Origin: MPNP01 sp965215545
Lineage (GTDB): Bacteria; Pseudomonadota; Alphaproteobacteria; Rhodobacterales; Rhodobacteraceae
Direction: 5' to 3'
Length of the DNA: 64,000 nt
NCBI GenBank assembly: GCA_965215545.1
Contig: OZ244066.1
Span: forward strand, 124,001-188,000
Made by a program: the position numbers and the translations under genes. The notes beneath the pieces are model-generated. The model was not told the DNA's origin, searched no databases, and saw only the letters and a list, made by a program, of their open reading frames with translations. The first letter of the stretch is position 1. The number at the start of each line of letters is the position of its first letter. Below, piece by piece: positions 1 through 9,463 of the stretch.

Positions 1-124
1 TGACCGCCGCAATGGTCTCATCGAAGGTCCGGCAGGGCAGGGGCTCGAGATCGGGGCGGGCAATGAGGCAGGCCTTGTGCGAGTAGGCCCCGGGTTCGCC
101 CTGAAATGCGATCCGAGTGTTCAC
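1..124 (-). CDS. pheA: Prephenate dehydratase, N-terminal part (cut by window edge)
   Basis: Reading the minus strand from GTG at 124 gives 41 codons beginning VNTRIAFQGEPGAYSHKA, followed by PCRTFDETIAAV. This is the characteristic start of prephenate dehydratase, which converts prephenate to phenylpyruvate in phenylalanine synthesis. A good ribosome site, AGGAGG, lies a few bases upstream of the GTG. The rest of the gene lies beyond base 1. It is divergent from the cytochrome c gene at 232, a neighbourhood I know from many alphaproteobacteria. Confidence 0.85.
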   Translation of the reverse strand, partial: MNTRIAFQGEPGAYSHKACLIARPDLEPLPCRTFDETIAAV

Positions 125-231
125 GGTATCCTGTCCTCCTCATGACCGGGGGTCTGTCTTGCAAAACAAGCAGGGAGCATTGTAGACGTTTGCCCGCAAT
201 CTTGAAACGAATTGATCACGAGCAGGGACCC

Positions 232-741
232 ATGACGGACACAATGACAGCAACGAAAGTTGTCGGCGCCCTCTGCGGCGCGATGCTTTTTTTCATGCTG
301 GCCGGGCTGGCCGCCGAGAAACTCTACCACGTGGACAGTGCCGAGGAGGGTGTCATCGAAATTGCCTATGCCAACCTCGCCGATACCGCCGCCCCGCCGA
401 CCGAGGAGATCGACATCGCGGCAATTCTGGCTGCTGGGGATGCTGACAAGGGTGCCCGGGTCTGGGCCAAGTGCAAGGCCTGCCACAAGCTGGAGGAAGG
501 AGCCAACACCGTGGGACCCTCCCTGCATGAAATTGTCGGAAAAGTGGCCGGGACCGTCCCCGGGTTCAGCTATTCCGATGCCATGGTGAATTATGGCCAG
601 GTCTGGACGCCCGAGTCGATCTATGCTTTCATTGCCAATCCGCGCCAGTATCTGCCCGGCACCAAGATGAGTTTTGCCGGACTCAAAAAACCGGCCGACA
701 AGGCCAATGTGATTGCCTATATGCTGGCGGGCGGCAATTGA
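232..741 (+). CDS. Membrane-anchored class I cytochrome c (CycM-like)
   Basis: The 169-residue protein has an uncleaved hydrophobic N-terminal anchor (about residues 9-28), a linker, then a class I cytochrome c domain with the haem site CKACH (81-85) and the likely axial methionine in GTKMSFAG (Met146). It probably shuttles electrons on the periplasmic side between the bc1 complex and a terminal oxidase, as CycM/c552 proteins do. The ATG at 232 is chosen because the frame upstream is non-homologous and the anchor should begin here. A longer reading from 106 is open but unsupported. Confidence 0.88.
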   Translation: MTDTMTATKVVGALCGAMLFFMLAGLAAEKLYHVDSAEEGVIEIAYANLADTAAPPTEEIDIAAILAAGDADKGARVWAKCKACHKLEEGANTVGPSLHEIVGKVAGTVPGFSYSDAMVNYGQVWTPESIYAFIANPRQYLPGTKMSFAGLKKPADKANVIAYMLAGGN

Positions 742-785
742 GTTCCCATCCCAGAGGAGACCGGGACAGCGGGACAGCGGGCGTG

Positions 786-2669
786 ATGCCGTTCGGGCGA
801 ATTTCGGGCCGGGGTCGATGCCTTCGGTCGCTGGTCGGGGTCTTCGGGGTCGTGGCCCTCTGGGCCATGGATGGCGGCAGCGGAATCCGGGCCGAGGACA
901 GCAGGATTCACAGGGCCCACGGCATCTCGACCTTTGGCAATCTCGACTATCCCGCTGACTTTCCACATTTTGACTACGTCAATCCCGACGCGCCCAAGGG
1001 TGGCGAGATCTCCATGGCCGCCATCGGCAGTTTTGATTCAATGAATCCCTATTCGCGCAAGGGTCGGGCAGGTGCTCTGGCAACGATCATGTACGAGAGT
1101 CTGCTGGAGACCAATGCCGACGAGGTCAGTGCGGCCTACGGACTGCTGGCCCATACGATCGAGTATCCTGATGACCGGAGCTGGGCGATCTTCCACATGC
1201 GTCCGGAAGCCCGATTTTCGGATGGGACGCCGGTCACGGCCGAGGATGTTCATTTCAGCTACACCCAGTTCCTGAATGCCGGCCTGCCGTCCTTCCGGGC
1301 CGAGCTGAGCAAGGCCGTGCAGTCGGCCGAGGTGCTCGGGCCGCATACGATCCGCTTTGACTTCAACATCGATGGATCGACGCGAACCTATCCGTCCCTG
1401 GTCGGTGGGCTGCCGATCTTTCCACAACGGTGGTTTGCTGACACCGGCACCAGTCTGGATGAATCACGCCTTGAGATCCCGGTGGGATCAGGCCCCTACA
1501 TCTTTGAGTCTCTGGATATCGGCAAGCGCATCACCTACCGGCGGAATCCTGAGTATTGGGGATGGCACCTGCCTGTCATGCGGGGACGGGCCAATTTCGA
1601 CCGGATCCGTGTGGAGTATTTTGCGGATTCCAATGCCGCCTTTGAGGCCTTCAAGACAGGTGTGTACACGTTCCGCAACGAGAACCAGTCCAAACGCTGG
1701 GCAACCGCCTATGATTTCCCTGCCATCGGCAATGGCTGGGTGCGCAAGGCGCAGTTGCCGGATGGGTCCGTTGCCAGTGGGCAGAGTTTCTTTTTCAACC
1801 TGCGCCGACCGAAGTTCCAGGACATCCGGGTCCGTGAGGCGATCGGGCTGATGTTCAATTTCGAATGGACCAATGCCACGCTGTTCTATGATCTCTACAA
1901 GCGCATCAATTCGCCTTGGGAAAACAGCGCGCTCGCTGCCACCGGTCAGCCGAATGGGGCAGAACTCGACCTCCTGGAAACCGTCCGGGGCGATGTGCCC
2001 GCGTCGGTCTTTACCGAGGCCGCCGGCATGGCACCGGTGTCGGGCAGGCGCCTGCTCGATCGTGGCAATCTGCGGGCAGCCGCTGCCCTGCTTGACGAGG
2101 CAGGATGGCAGCTGCGCGATGGGGTGCGTCATAATGTCGATGGTGATGTGCTCCAGGTGGAATTCCTGCTGTGGAATGTCGATTTTGAACGTATCATCAA
2201 CCCCTATGTGGAGAACCTGCGACAGTTGGGTGTCGATGCCATCCTGACACGGGTTGATTCGGCCCAGTATGTCGAGCGGACCCGCAACCATGACTTCGAC
2301 ATCATCACCAGTGGGTTCGGCTTTGACCTTGAACCCGGGCTGGGCCTGCGGCAGTATCTGGCATCGGAGCACATTGATGGCGTCTTCAACGATGCCGGGC
2401 TTGCCAACCCGGGAGTTGACCGCCTGATCGATGCGGTGCTGGCGGCCGATACAGCCGAGGAACTGGCCGTGGCTGTGCGCGCCCTTGACCGGGTCCTGCG
2501 TTCCCTCAAGTTCTTTGTCGGTCAGTGGTACCGGGATTTCCACACCGTGGCCTATTATACCATGCTCGAATACCCCGAACCCCTGCCACCGTTTGATCTG
2601 GGTGTTCTGGATTTCTGGTGGTTCGATGATGCAGCCGCTGAGCGGCTGGTTGCCGAGGGCGCGCTCTGA
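786..2669 (+). CDS. yejA: Peptide ABC transporter substrate-binding protein (family 5)
   Basis: This 627-residue protein starts with a twin-arginine-free signal sequence (hydrophobic stretch near residues 14-28) and continues as a family 5 extracellular solute-binding protein. Typical landmarks are HGISTFGNLDYPADFPHFDY, the start of the YejA group, and FSDGTPVTAEDV. It should capture peptides in the periplasm for YejB/YejE/YejF; in E. coli that transporter imports microcin C. The start could be GTG 783 or ATG 786. The frame is open back to 738, overlapping the cytochrome stop, but that part is not signal-like. Confidence 0.88.
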   Translation: MPFGRISGRGRCLRSLVGVFGVVALWAMDGGSGIRAEDSRIHRAHGISTFGNLDYPADFPHFDYVNPDAPKGGEISMAAIGSFDSMNPYSRKGRAGALATIMYESLLETNADEVSAAYGLLAHTIEYPDDRSWAIFHMRPEARFSDGTPVTAEDVHFSYTQFLNAGLPSFRAELSKAVQSAEVLGPHTIRFDFNIDGSTRTYPSLVGGLPIFPQRWFADTGTSLDESRLEIPVGSGPYIFESLDIGKRITYRRNPEYWGWHLPVMRGRANFDRIRVEYFADSNAAFEAFKTGVYTFRNENQSKRWATAYDFPAIGNGWVRKAQLPDGSVASGQSFFFNLRRPKFQDIRVREAIGLMFNFEWTNATLFYDLYKRINSPWENSALAATGQPNGAELDLLETVRGDVPASVFTEAAGMAPVSGRRLLDRGNLRAAAALLDEAGWQLRDGVRHNVDGDVLQVEFLLWNVDFERIINPYVENLRQLGVDAILTRVDSAQYVERTRNHDFDIITSGFGFDLEPGLGLRQYLASEHIDGVFNDAGLANPGVDRLIDAVLAADTAEELAVAVRALDRVLRSLKFFVGQWYRDFHTVAYYTMLEYPEPLPPFDLGVLDFWWFDDAAAERLVAEGAL

Positions 2670-2692
2670 CCTGAAGACGGCAGGGGACTCGG

Positions 2693-3778
2693 ATGGCTGT
2701 CTATATCCTCCGTCGGCTGGGCTTGATTCTCCCTACCCTTTTCGGGATCATGCTCATCAATTTCACCCTGGTGCAGTTTGTGCCCGGTGGCCCCGTCGAG
2801 CAGATCATCGCCCAACTCGAAGGTCATGGCGATGTCTTCGCCAATATCGGCACCTCGGCCGGTGGCGAACAGGCCCCTGAACGCCCACAGGTCGATGAGC
2901 GGTATCTCTCATCAGGCCTGCCGCCGGAATTCATCCGCGAACTCGAGAGCCAGTTCGGCTTTGACCGACCACCGGCAGAACGGTTCCTGCACATGATGGG
3001 CAACTACCTGCGCCTTGATTTCGGCGAGAGTTACTTTCGGTCCATCTCCGTGGTTGACCTGGTCATCGAGAAACTGCCGGTCTCGATCTCGCTCGGCTTG
3101 TGGTCGACCCTGCTGGCCTATCTCGTATCCATCCCGCTTGGCATCAGGAAGGCGGTGCGGGATGGCTCGGCATTCGACACCTGGACATCGGGAGCCGTGA
3201 TCATCGGTTTTGCCATCCCGGGATTCCTCTTTGCCATCCTGCTTCTCGTGCTGCTGGCCGGCGGCTCCTACCTGCAGATCTTCCCTCTGCGCGGCCTGGT
3301 GTCCGACGATTTCCATGAGCTGGGCCCACTGGCCAAGGTCGCCGACTATGTCTGGCACATGACCCTGCCGGTCCTCGCATCCACCGTCTCGGGCTTTGCC
3401 ACACTGACCCTGTTGACCAAGAACAGTTTTCTTGACGAGATCCGCAAGCAGTATGTCGTCACCGCCCGGGCCAAGGGCCTCGCCGAACGGCGCATTCTCT
3501 ATGGGCACGTCTTTCGCAACGCCATGCTGATCGTGATTGCCGGATTCCCGGCTGTCTTCATTTCCGTCTTCTTCGGCGGCTCGCTGATCATCGAGACGAT
3601 CTTCTCGCTCGATGGCCTGGGACGGCTCGGCTACGAGGCGGCGATTGCCCGGGATTATCCGGTCCTCTTTGGCACCCTCTATGTGTTTGGCCTGCTCGGA
3701 CTGCTGGTCGGACTGCTCTCGGACCTGACCTATGTCTGGATCGACCCGCGCATCGACTTCGAGACCCGGGAGATCTGA
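2693..3778 (+). CDS. yejB: Peptide ABC transporter permease YejB
   Basis: This is a 361-residue inner-membrane permease close to the usual YejB length. It opens with a classic permease start (YILRRLGLILPTLFGIMLIN) and carries the long periplasmic loop typical of YejB. The EAA-type coupling loop is VVTARAKGLAERRILYGHVF. It follows yejA by 23 bases and precedes yejE by 2 bases, so the three are surely one transcript. A GGGG-rich ribosome site (around 2682-2686) precedes the ATG. Confidence 0.92.
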   Translation: MAVYILRRLGLILPTLFGIMLINFTLVQFVPGGPVEQIIAQLEGHGDVFANIGTSAGGEQAPERPQVDERYLSSGLPPEFIRELESQFGFDRPPAERFLHMMGNYLRLDFGESYFRSISVVDLVIEKLPVSISLGLWSTLLAYLVSIPLGIRKAVRDGSAFDTWTSGAVIIGFAIPGFLFAILLLVLLAGGSYLQIFPLRGLVSDDFHELGPLAKVADYVWHMTLPVLASTVSGFATLTLLTKNSFLDEIRKQYVVTARAKGLAERRILYGHVFRNAMLIVIAGFPAVFISVFFGGSLIIETIFSLDGLGRLGYEAAIARDYPVLFGTLYVFGLLGLLVGLLSDLTYVWIDPRIDFETREI

Positions 3779-3780
3779 CG

Positions 3781-4884
3781 ATGCCGAGCCGACTGAATCA
3801 ACGCCGCCTGGCCAATTTCCGCCACAACCGCCGGGCCTTCATCTCCCTGATCCTCTTTCTGGTTCTCTTTGGGCTCTCGCTCCTTGCCGAGTTCATCGCC
3901 AATGATCAACCGCTGCTGGTCTCCTATCGCGGCACCCTGCACACCCCGATCTTCACCTTTCATTCCGAGCGGGATTTTGGTGGTGATCTGGATATCGCTG
4001 CTGCCTATCACGAGCCGGAGATTGGCTGCCTGATCAAGACCGGTGGCCTGCTTGACTGCTATGACGACCCTGAGGCGATCCTGGCCGATGCAGAGGATGG
4101 CATGGTCAATGGAACGGCTGTCGTGCCGGGCTGGATTCTGTGGCCGCCCCTGCCCTACTCCTACACCACGGTGAGCAACCTGGCGGAAACGGCACCCTCG
4201 CCACCGGAACGGGCGCATCCTCTGGGCACCGATGATACGGCCCGCGATGTCCTGGCACGCATCATCTACGGGTTCCGCCTCTCGATCCTGTTCACCATCA
4301 TCGTCACCCTGGCCACCACAATCCTTGGCGTGACTGCCGGCCTGGTCCAGGGGTATTACGGGGGGCTGATTGATCTCCTCTTCCAACGCCTGATCGAAAT
4401 CTGGGGTGCCACGCCCGCGTTGTACATCATCATCATTGTCGCGGCGATCTGGCAAATGAATTTCTGGCTGCTGGCCCTGCTCATGACACTGTTCGGCTGG
4501 ACCGCCCTTGTGGGCGTGGTACGGGCGGAATGTCTTCGGGCCCGCAATTTCGAGTATGTTCTCGCTGCGCGCGCCCTTGGCGTGTCCCGGACGACGATCA
4601 TGTTTCGCCATGTGCTGCCCAATGCCATGGTGGCGACCCTGACGCTGTTGCCCTTTGTCGTGACCGGGACCATCGGGTCCCTGGCCGCCCTCGACTTCCT
4701 CGGCTTCGGGCTGCAGTCCAGCGCCCCATCACTCGGGGAGTTGACGCAACAGGCCAAGAACAATCTCCAGGCCCCCTGGCTCGGCATCACTGCGTTCCTG
4801 ACCTTCACCGTGATGCTGTCGCTGCTCGTGTTCATCTTCGAAGGTGTCCGGGACGCCTTTGATCCCCGCAAGACCCTTCCATGA
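3781..4884 (+). CDS. yejE: Peptide ABC transporter permease YejE
   Basis: This 367-residue permease partners YejB. It has an N-terminal membrane segment (FISLILFLVLFGLSLLAEFI), a periplasmic loop of about 120 residues, five further membrane segments and the EAA loop YVLAARALGVSRTTIMFRHV. Its ATG lies two bases after the yejB stop. The usual next gene, yejF, is not here but about 2.96 kb downstream at 7845, so the operon has been interrupted after yejE. Confidence 0.92.
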   Translation: MPSRLNQRRLANFRHNRRAFISLILFLVLFGLSLLAEFIANDQPLLVSYRGTLHTPIFTFHSERDFGGDLDIAAAYHEPEIGCLIKTGGLLDCYDDPEAILADAEDGMVNGTAVVPGWILWPPLPYSYTTVSNLAETAPSPPERAHPLGTDDTARDVLARIIYGFRLSILFTIIVTLATTILGVTAGLVQGYYGGLIDLLFQRLIEIWGATPALYIIIIVAAIWQMNFWLLALLMTLFGWTALVGVVRAECLRARNFEYVLAARALGVSRTTIMFRHVLPNAMVATLTLLPFVVTGTIGSLAALDFLGFGLQSSAPSLGELTQQAKNNLQAPWLGITAFLTFTVMLSLLVFIFEGVRDAFDPRKTLP

Positions 4885-4913
4885 CCTGGACCTGCCTGAA
4901 AGGACCCCGCCCA

Positions 4914-5440
4914 TGATCCGATCCCTGCTGGCAATCCTCCTGCTGGTTCTTGCCTCTGGCTTGGTCGCTGCCGCGGAGCGTCTGACCTGCACCCTGATCG
5001 CCTCCGGCTCTCTCGAGGACATCCAGGCCGCCCTCGCTGCAGGCGTGGATCCCGAAAGACAGCTCGGCACACACCGCTCCATGTGGCCACCCATGTCGGG
5101 CGCACCGATGTGGTGCCCCTGCTCCTTGCTGCCGGGGCCGACATCGAGGCCAGGGCCCTGGAGGGTGTGACACCCCTTCACCGGGGCTGCACTTGAAGGG
5201 CCTCGGGAGGTTGCCATGGCTCGCATCGATGCGGGTGCCGCCATCGACAGTCCCACGCAGCGGACCGGGACATCGTCGCGCTGCTCCTCGCCGCGGGCGC
5301 CGACCCCACCCGGCACCCCGACCGACCCCGCACCCGTCACCGTCTGTCTTGAATCCGGCGACACCCACGTCTCCGATCTGGCCCGGCGCCATCGCGGCGA
5401 CCGGGATCGCTGGCCGGCGCAACGGTCGCAAGGACGGCGA
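4914..5440 (+). pseudogene. Ankyrin-repeat exported protein, frameshifted
   Basis: An ATG at 4914 begins a clear signal peptide (MIRSLLAILLLVLASGLVAA) followed by ISASGSLEDIQ-like ankyrin sequence (SGSLEDIQAALAAGVDPE). The frame then breaks. Ankyrin repeats continue in other frames: ATHVGRTDVVPLLLAAGADI with EGVTPLH near 5083-5180, REVAMARIDAGAAID near 5205-5250, and DIVALLLAAGADPTRHPD near 5268-5320. At least three frameshifts are needed, so this is a decayed gene for a periplasmic ankyrin protein. The exact 3' end is uncertain. Confidence 0.75.
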
Positions 5441-5605
5441 GTCCGTCACCCCCATCGAGATCAGATCATCGCCGACTGTGTCCGCCCGCCGCCCCGGTGA
5501 CGGACTCCATCCCCTTGCCAAGCCCGGGCCGGGTCCCTATCCTGAACCGGAGAGTTCTTGCGGAGCGACCACCGAGGGAGAGACACGGATGGGAGGCGGG
5601 CCCGG

Positions 5606-7420
5606 ATGACCTTGGACAGGGCGGGACTGGCGGAGTTCGTTGCGCGGACCGACAAGGTGGACCCCCCGGTCTTTGCCGGGCGGGCGGCTGTCCTGGCCGA
5701 CATCCTGGCCAGCGCCGAGCGAAGCTGGGATGGTTCGGGCGCAGGCCGGCACGGCCAGGCCGGTGCTACCCGCATCATCCAGGGCGCCCCCGGGGCCGGC
5801 AAGAGCACGATCCTTGCCGAGTTGGCCCGCCGGGCGGCCGGTGGCCGGACCGGGATCCTCACCCTCAATTCCGCTGACATCCGCGGGCCCATCGACATCC
5901 TCGGACCACTGGCGACGCTGGTCGATCCCGAGATCGCCGGGGACTTCCTGACCCGGGACCAGATCACCCGCACCACCGGTGGCACGGTGGGGGCGTTCGG
6001 CACGTCGATCGGGGCCGAGCGTGCCATGACCACCACCCCGCCCGCCCCCGAGCCGACCCTGGTGGCCTTCCGTGACTGGGTCTGCAGGGCAACGGGCGGC
6101 CTGGCTGGCCCGATCATCATTGCCATCGATGAGGCCCAGCGCCTGCGGTATCCGGACGCGCACCCGGTGGCCAAGGTGCTGCAGGGCCTGCACGACAACA
6201 CGACCGGCCTGCCGCTGACCCTGGTGCTGGCCGGCCTCGGTGACACCGACGCCCAGGCCACGGACATGGGACTGACCCGGGGCAAGACACGCCACGCCAT
6301 CGGTGCCCTGGACCCAGACGAGGTCACCGAGCTCACCCGCCGGTGGTGTGGGCACTTCGGCCTGGACCCGACGGGCCAGGCGGCCACCCTCGACGCTCTG
6401 GCCGCTCCCTGTGAGGGCTGGCCTCGCCACCTCCACTTTGCCCTGCAGGCGCTCGCCCGGGCCATCCTGCACAGCCCGGACGCGGGCCCTGCGGCTCTCG
6501 CCGCGGTGGACTGGGAGCGGGTGGCCACCGAAGCGGCCATCAGCCGTCTCCACTACTATCAGAGCCAGCAACGCGGCGCCCTGGCGGGCTGTGCTGCCCT
6601 CGTCGGGGCCGTGCTGGACGATCTCAGCGCCATCCCCCTGCCGTCTGTCCAAGGTCGCACCGATGTGATCGACCTGATCGAACGGCATGCCGGGACCCAC
6701 CCGGGCCGGGCGTGGCAGGTCCCCAAGGGCATGGATGCCGACTCCCTGACCGACCATCTCCTGCATCGCGGGGCCCTGCAGGAGAGCCCGGATGGTTCCC
6801 TGACCTGTCCCATCCCCTCCTTCCGGTCCCATCTCGTCCGTGCGGCGACCCGGGCGGCGGTCAGGACACGCCCTGCCGGCGACCCGGGCCCGGATCCCAC
6901 CGCACCGCCGGCCACCCGGATCGTGGCGGCCTGCGCCCCCCACACCGAAGAAGAGATCACCCACTGGGAGGCCCTGGCGGCCCGCTGGCGCCGCCAGTGT
7001 GGGGCCCTGGTGGCCATCGCCGGCGATGCAGCGATGCTCGCGTCCGTCCCGGCCGCCGGCCCCACCGATGCCGACCGGGCCCGCGCCACCCGTGTCCTGG
7101 CCACCCTGGATGCGGCGGGCAGGATGGCCGATCCGGACATCCCGGCCCTGCCCCGCTCGCTGCCGCATGCGACCCGGGCCACCGCCGCCCTCGAGGCGCG
7201 GGTCGATGCGGTGCGCACCGCCCTCGCTGCCATCCGTGATGGCGCGACCGATCCCTGGCGGGCCGACACGCTCGGTGCGGTGGCCACCCTGCCGGACCGG
7301 GCAGTGGCCGCCAGCCCCGAGGAGCAGCTGGCCTGGGCACTGGAACACCTGACCGGCGAGGCACCGGCGACGGCGACCCGGCTCCGATCAGCGTCATTCA
7401 GTACGCTCAAGATCTCTTGA
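5606..7420 (+). CDS. Orphan AAA ATPase, possibly 3'-truncated
   Basis: The 604-residue protein has an Orc/STAND-like P-loop domain: Walker A GAPGAGKST (60-68) and Walker B IIIAIDEAQ (170-178). These are followed by a helical region that I do not recognise, rich in Ala, Arg, Thr and Pro. No transmembrane segment or nuclease motif is visible. The ATG at 5606 follows a GGGAGG ribosome site. Base composition looks even richer in GC than the neighbours. The last 18 or so codons read out of frame through RloB-homologous sequence, so the natural C-terminus has probably been replaced. Its function is unknown; it sits inside the insert that splits the yej operon. Confidence 0.7.
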   Translation: MTLDRAGLAEFVARTDKVDPPVFAGRAAVLADILASAERSWDGSGAGRHGQAGATRIIQGAPGAGKSTILAELARRAAGGRTGILTLNSADIRGPIDILGPLATLVDPEIAGDFLTRDQITRTTGGTVGAFGTSIGAERAMTTTPPAPEPTLVAFRDWVCRATGGLAGPIIIAIDEAQRLRYPDAHPVAKVLQGLHDNTTGLPLTLVLAGLGDTDAQATDMGLTRGKTRHAIGALDPDEVTELTRRWCGHFGLDPTGQAATLDALAAPCEGWPRHLHFALQALARAILHSPDAGPAALAAVDWERVATEAAISRLHYYQSQQRGALAGCAALVGAVLDDLSAIPLPSVQGRTDVIDLIERHAGTHPGRAWQVPKGMDADSLTDHLLHRGALQESPDGSLTCPIPSFRSHLVRAATRAAVRTRPAGDPGPDPTAPPATRIVAACAPHTEEEITHWEALAARWRRQCGALVAIAGDAAMLASVPAAGPTDADRARATRVLATLDAAGRMADPDIPALPRSLPHATRATAALEARVDAVRTALAAIRDGATDPWRADTLGAVATLPDRAVAASPEEQLAWALEHLTGEAPATATRLRSASFSTLKIS

Positions 7421-7751
7421 GGGGGGGGGGGATGCTGGATATGAGCATGTGTTCCTTGTCTTCGACCGCGACAGGCACACGACCGACAAGGAGGCCATCG
7501 CCAAGGCCGGGAATCTCAAATTTCCAAGGAGTGGGGTGGAGCCGACTGTCAAGGCTATCCCGTCCATCCCCTGTTTCGAAATCTGGTATCTTTTTCATGT
7601 CACTGACAAGCGCCGTCCTTATCCAGTTGGCAGTGGTACCGGATCACCATCTCAAGATCTGATCCGTGATCTCAAATCTGCCCACTCCTGCTTTGCTGCG
7701 TACGACAAAGCGACATGCGATGCGTTTTATGACACCCTTGTGCCACTCTGA
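7366..7751 (+). pseudogene. RloB-family protein fragment, interrupted by a G tract
   Basis: Translated in frame from 7366, the DNA gives GDGDPAPISVIQYAQDLLR. After the G run it continues in another frame as DAGYEHVFLVFDRDRH, then SIPCFEIWYLFHVTDKRR. These are the successive blocks of the RloB family, a probable RNase-like partner of the RloA ATPase found in restriction and anti-phage loci. The two halves are separated by 11 G at 7421-7431; 9 or 12 G would join them. The N-terminal 60 or so residues of RloB are missing, because the fragment is fused out of frame to the end of the AAA ATPase gene. Confidence 0.72.
7421..7431 (+). repeat. Mononucleotide G tract (11 G)
   Basis: Eleven consecutive G follow the stop of the AAA gene and lie inside the RloB coding fragment. 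A length of 9 or 12 would restore the RloB frame. The tract may be a slippage site, a mutation scar or an assembly error. Confidence 0.95.
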
Positions 7752-7844
7752 AGTGAAAAGATGTAACAGCCTGCCATCATTGGGTTCCTGCCAACAAGGA
7801 GACCATGATTCCTTCTGGAGTCGGTTTCTGCGGAGGCACTCTCC

Positions 7845-9452
7845 ATGAGCCCCCTGCTCGCCATCCGGAACCTCAGCGTTGCCTTCCACCATGACCGGAT
7901 CGTCACCGAGGCCGTCTCAGCTGTCAGTCTCGACGTCCATCCCGGCGAGACGGTGGCCATTGTCGGCGAATCGGGGTCCGGCAAGACCGTCACAGCCCTC
8001 TCGACCGTTGACCTCCTGCCCGAGAATGCCCGCCGGACGGGCTCCGTCCGCTTTCAGGGTCGTGAGCTGATCGATCTCGAGCCGACCGAATTGCGCCGGG
8101 TCCGCGGCAAGGACATCTGCTTTGTCTTTCAGGAGCCGATGACATCGCTCAACCCCCTGCACACGCTGGAAAAACAGATCGGTGAAATCATCCAGCTCCA
8201 CAATCCGGTGCCAGCCAGTCGCCTCAGGGACACCATCATTGAACTCCTCGACAAGACCGGAATCGAGAATCCGGCCGCCCGTCTGCCAGCCTATCCCCAC
8301 CAATTCTCCGGAGGCCAGCGCCAGCGCATCATGATTGCCATGGCACTGGCCAACAATCCTGCCCTGCTGATTGCCGATGAACCGACCACGGCCCTTGATG
8401 TCACGACCCAGGCCCAGATCCTTGCTCTCCTCGATCGCCTGCGCACCACCACCGGCATGGGACTTCTGTTCATCACCCATGATTTGAGCATTGTCCGCCG
8501 GATTGCTGATCGCGTCTACGTCATGCACCAGGGCGAGATCCTCGAGGACGGACCCACAGAGCAAGTCTTTGCCGCCCCCGGCCATGCCTACACCCGCGAA
8601 CTCATCGCCGCCGAAGTGACCACCGCACCGGAGGCTGCCGACCCCCGGGCTCCGGTTGTCCTCGAGACCAACGCCCTGAAGGTCTGGTACCCCATCCGGC
8701 GTGGTCTCCTGCGCCGCACTGTGGCCCATATCAAGGCGGTCCAGGACTGCTCGCTCATGGTCCGGCAAGGCCACACGCTGGGCATCGTCGGTGAATCCGG
8801 CTCTGGCAAAACCACGTTGGCCCTGGCTCTTGCCCGTCTCGTGGCCGCCGAAGGCTCCATCGCCTTCGATGGTATCGCCTTCAATACCATCGGACGGAAA
8901 GATGTCCGCCAGCTGCGGCGCCAGATCCAGATTGTCTTCCAGGATCCCTACGGGTCCCTCTCGCCCCGCCTGTCAGTCGAGGAGATCGTTGCCGAAGGTC
9001 TCGTTGTCCATGAAGACCTCACCCCTGCCGAGCGGCAGGCCCGGACCGAGGCGGCACTGCGGGATGTCGGGCTCGATCCAGCCATCATGACCCGCTACCC
9101 CCACGAGTTCTCCGGAGGCCAGAGGCAACGCATCGCCCTGGCTCGGTCCATCATCCTCCGTCCCCGCCTGATCCTCTTTGATGAGCCGACCTCAGCCCTT
9201 GACCGAACAGTCCAGACGCAGATCCTGCAACTCCTGCTCAAACTGCAAGACGATCATGACCTGGCCTACATCTTCATCAGTCATGATCTGCGAGTCATCC
9301 GTGCCGTGGCCCATGATGTTGCGGTCATGCACCGGGGCCGGATCGTGGAACATGCCGATGTCAGGACGATCTTCGAGGACCCTCAACACGCCTACACGCG
9401 CACATTGATGGCAGCGGCCTTCAGTTGGCAATCATCGCCAGACTCAGCCTGA
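7845..9452 (+). CDS. yejF: Peptide ABC transporter, dual ATP-binding protein YejF
   Basis: The 535-residue protein has two full ABC domains in tandem, the usual form of YejF. Domain 1 carries GESGSGKT, FSGGQRQRIMIA and LLIADEPTTALD; domain 2 carries GESGSGKT, FSGGQRQRIALA and LILFDEPTSALD. It energises YejB/YejE. The ATG at 7845 has a CGGAGG ribosome site about 14 bases upstream. It is separated from yejE by a 2.96-kb insert, so it needs its own promoter or long read-through. It converges with the carboxypeptidase gene, with 11 bases between. Confidence 0.93.
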   Translation: MSPLLAIRNLSVAFHHDRIVTEAVSAVSLDVHPGETVAIVGESGSGKTVTALSTVDLLPENARRTGSVRFQGRELIDLEPTELRRVRGKDICFVFQEPMTSLNPLHTLEKQIGEIIQLHNPVPASRLRDTIIELLDKTGIENPAARLPAYPHQFSGGQRQRIMIAMALANNPALLIADEPTTALDVTTQAQILALLDRLRTTTGMGLLFITHDLSIVRRIADRVYVMHQGEILEDGPTEQVFAAPGHAYTRELIAAEVTTAPEAADPRAPVVLETNALKVWYPIRRGLLRRTVAHIKAVQDCSLMVRQGHTLGIVGESGSGKTTLALALARLVAAEGSIAFDGIAFNTIGRKDVRQLRRQIQIVFQDPYGSLSPRLSVEEIVAEGLVVHEDLTPAERQARTEAALRDVGLDPAIMTRYPHEFSGGQRQRIALARSIILRPRLILFDEPTSALDRTVQTQILQLLLKLQDDHDLAYIFISHDLRVIRAVAHDVAVMHRGRIVEHADVRTIFEDPQHAYTRTLMAAAFSWQSSPDSA

Positions 9453-9463
9453 TTCGACCTGTT

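Noticed and set aside
106..231. Longer N-terminus for the cytochrome c
   Set aside because: The extra 42 residues are Cys/Arg-rich, overlap the divergent pheA start and its ribosome site, and precede a normal membrane anchor.
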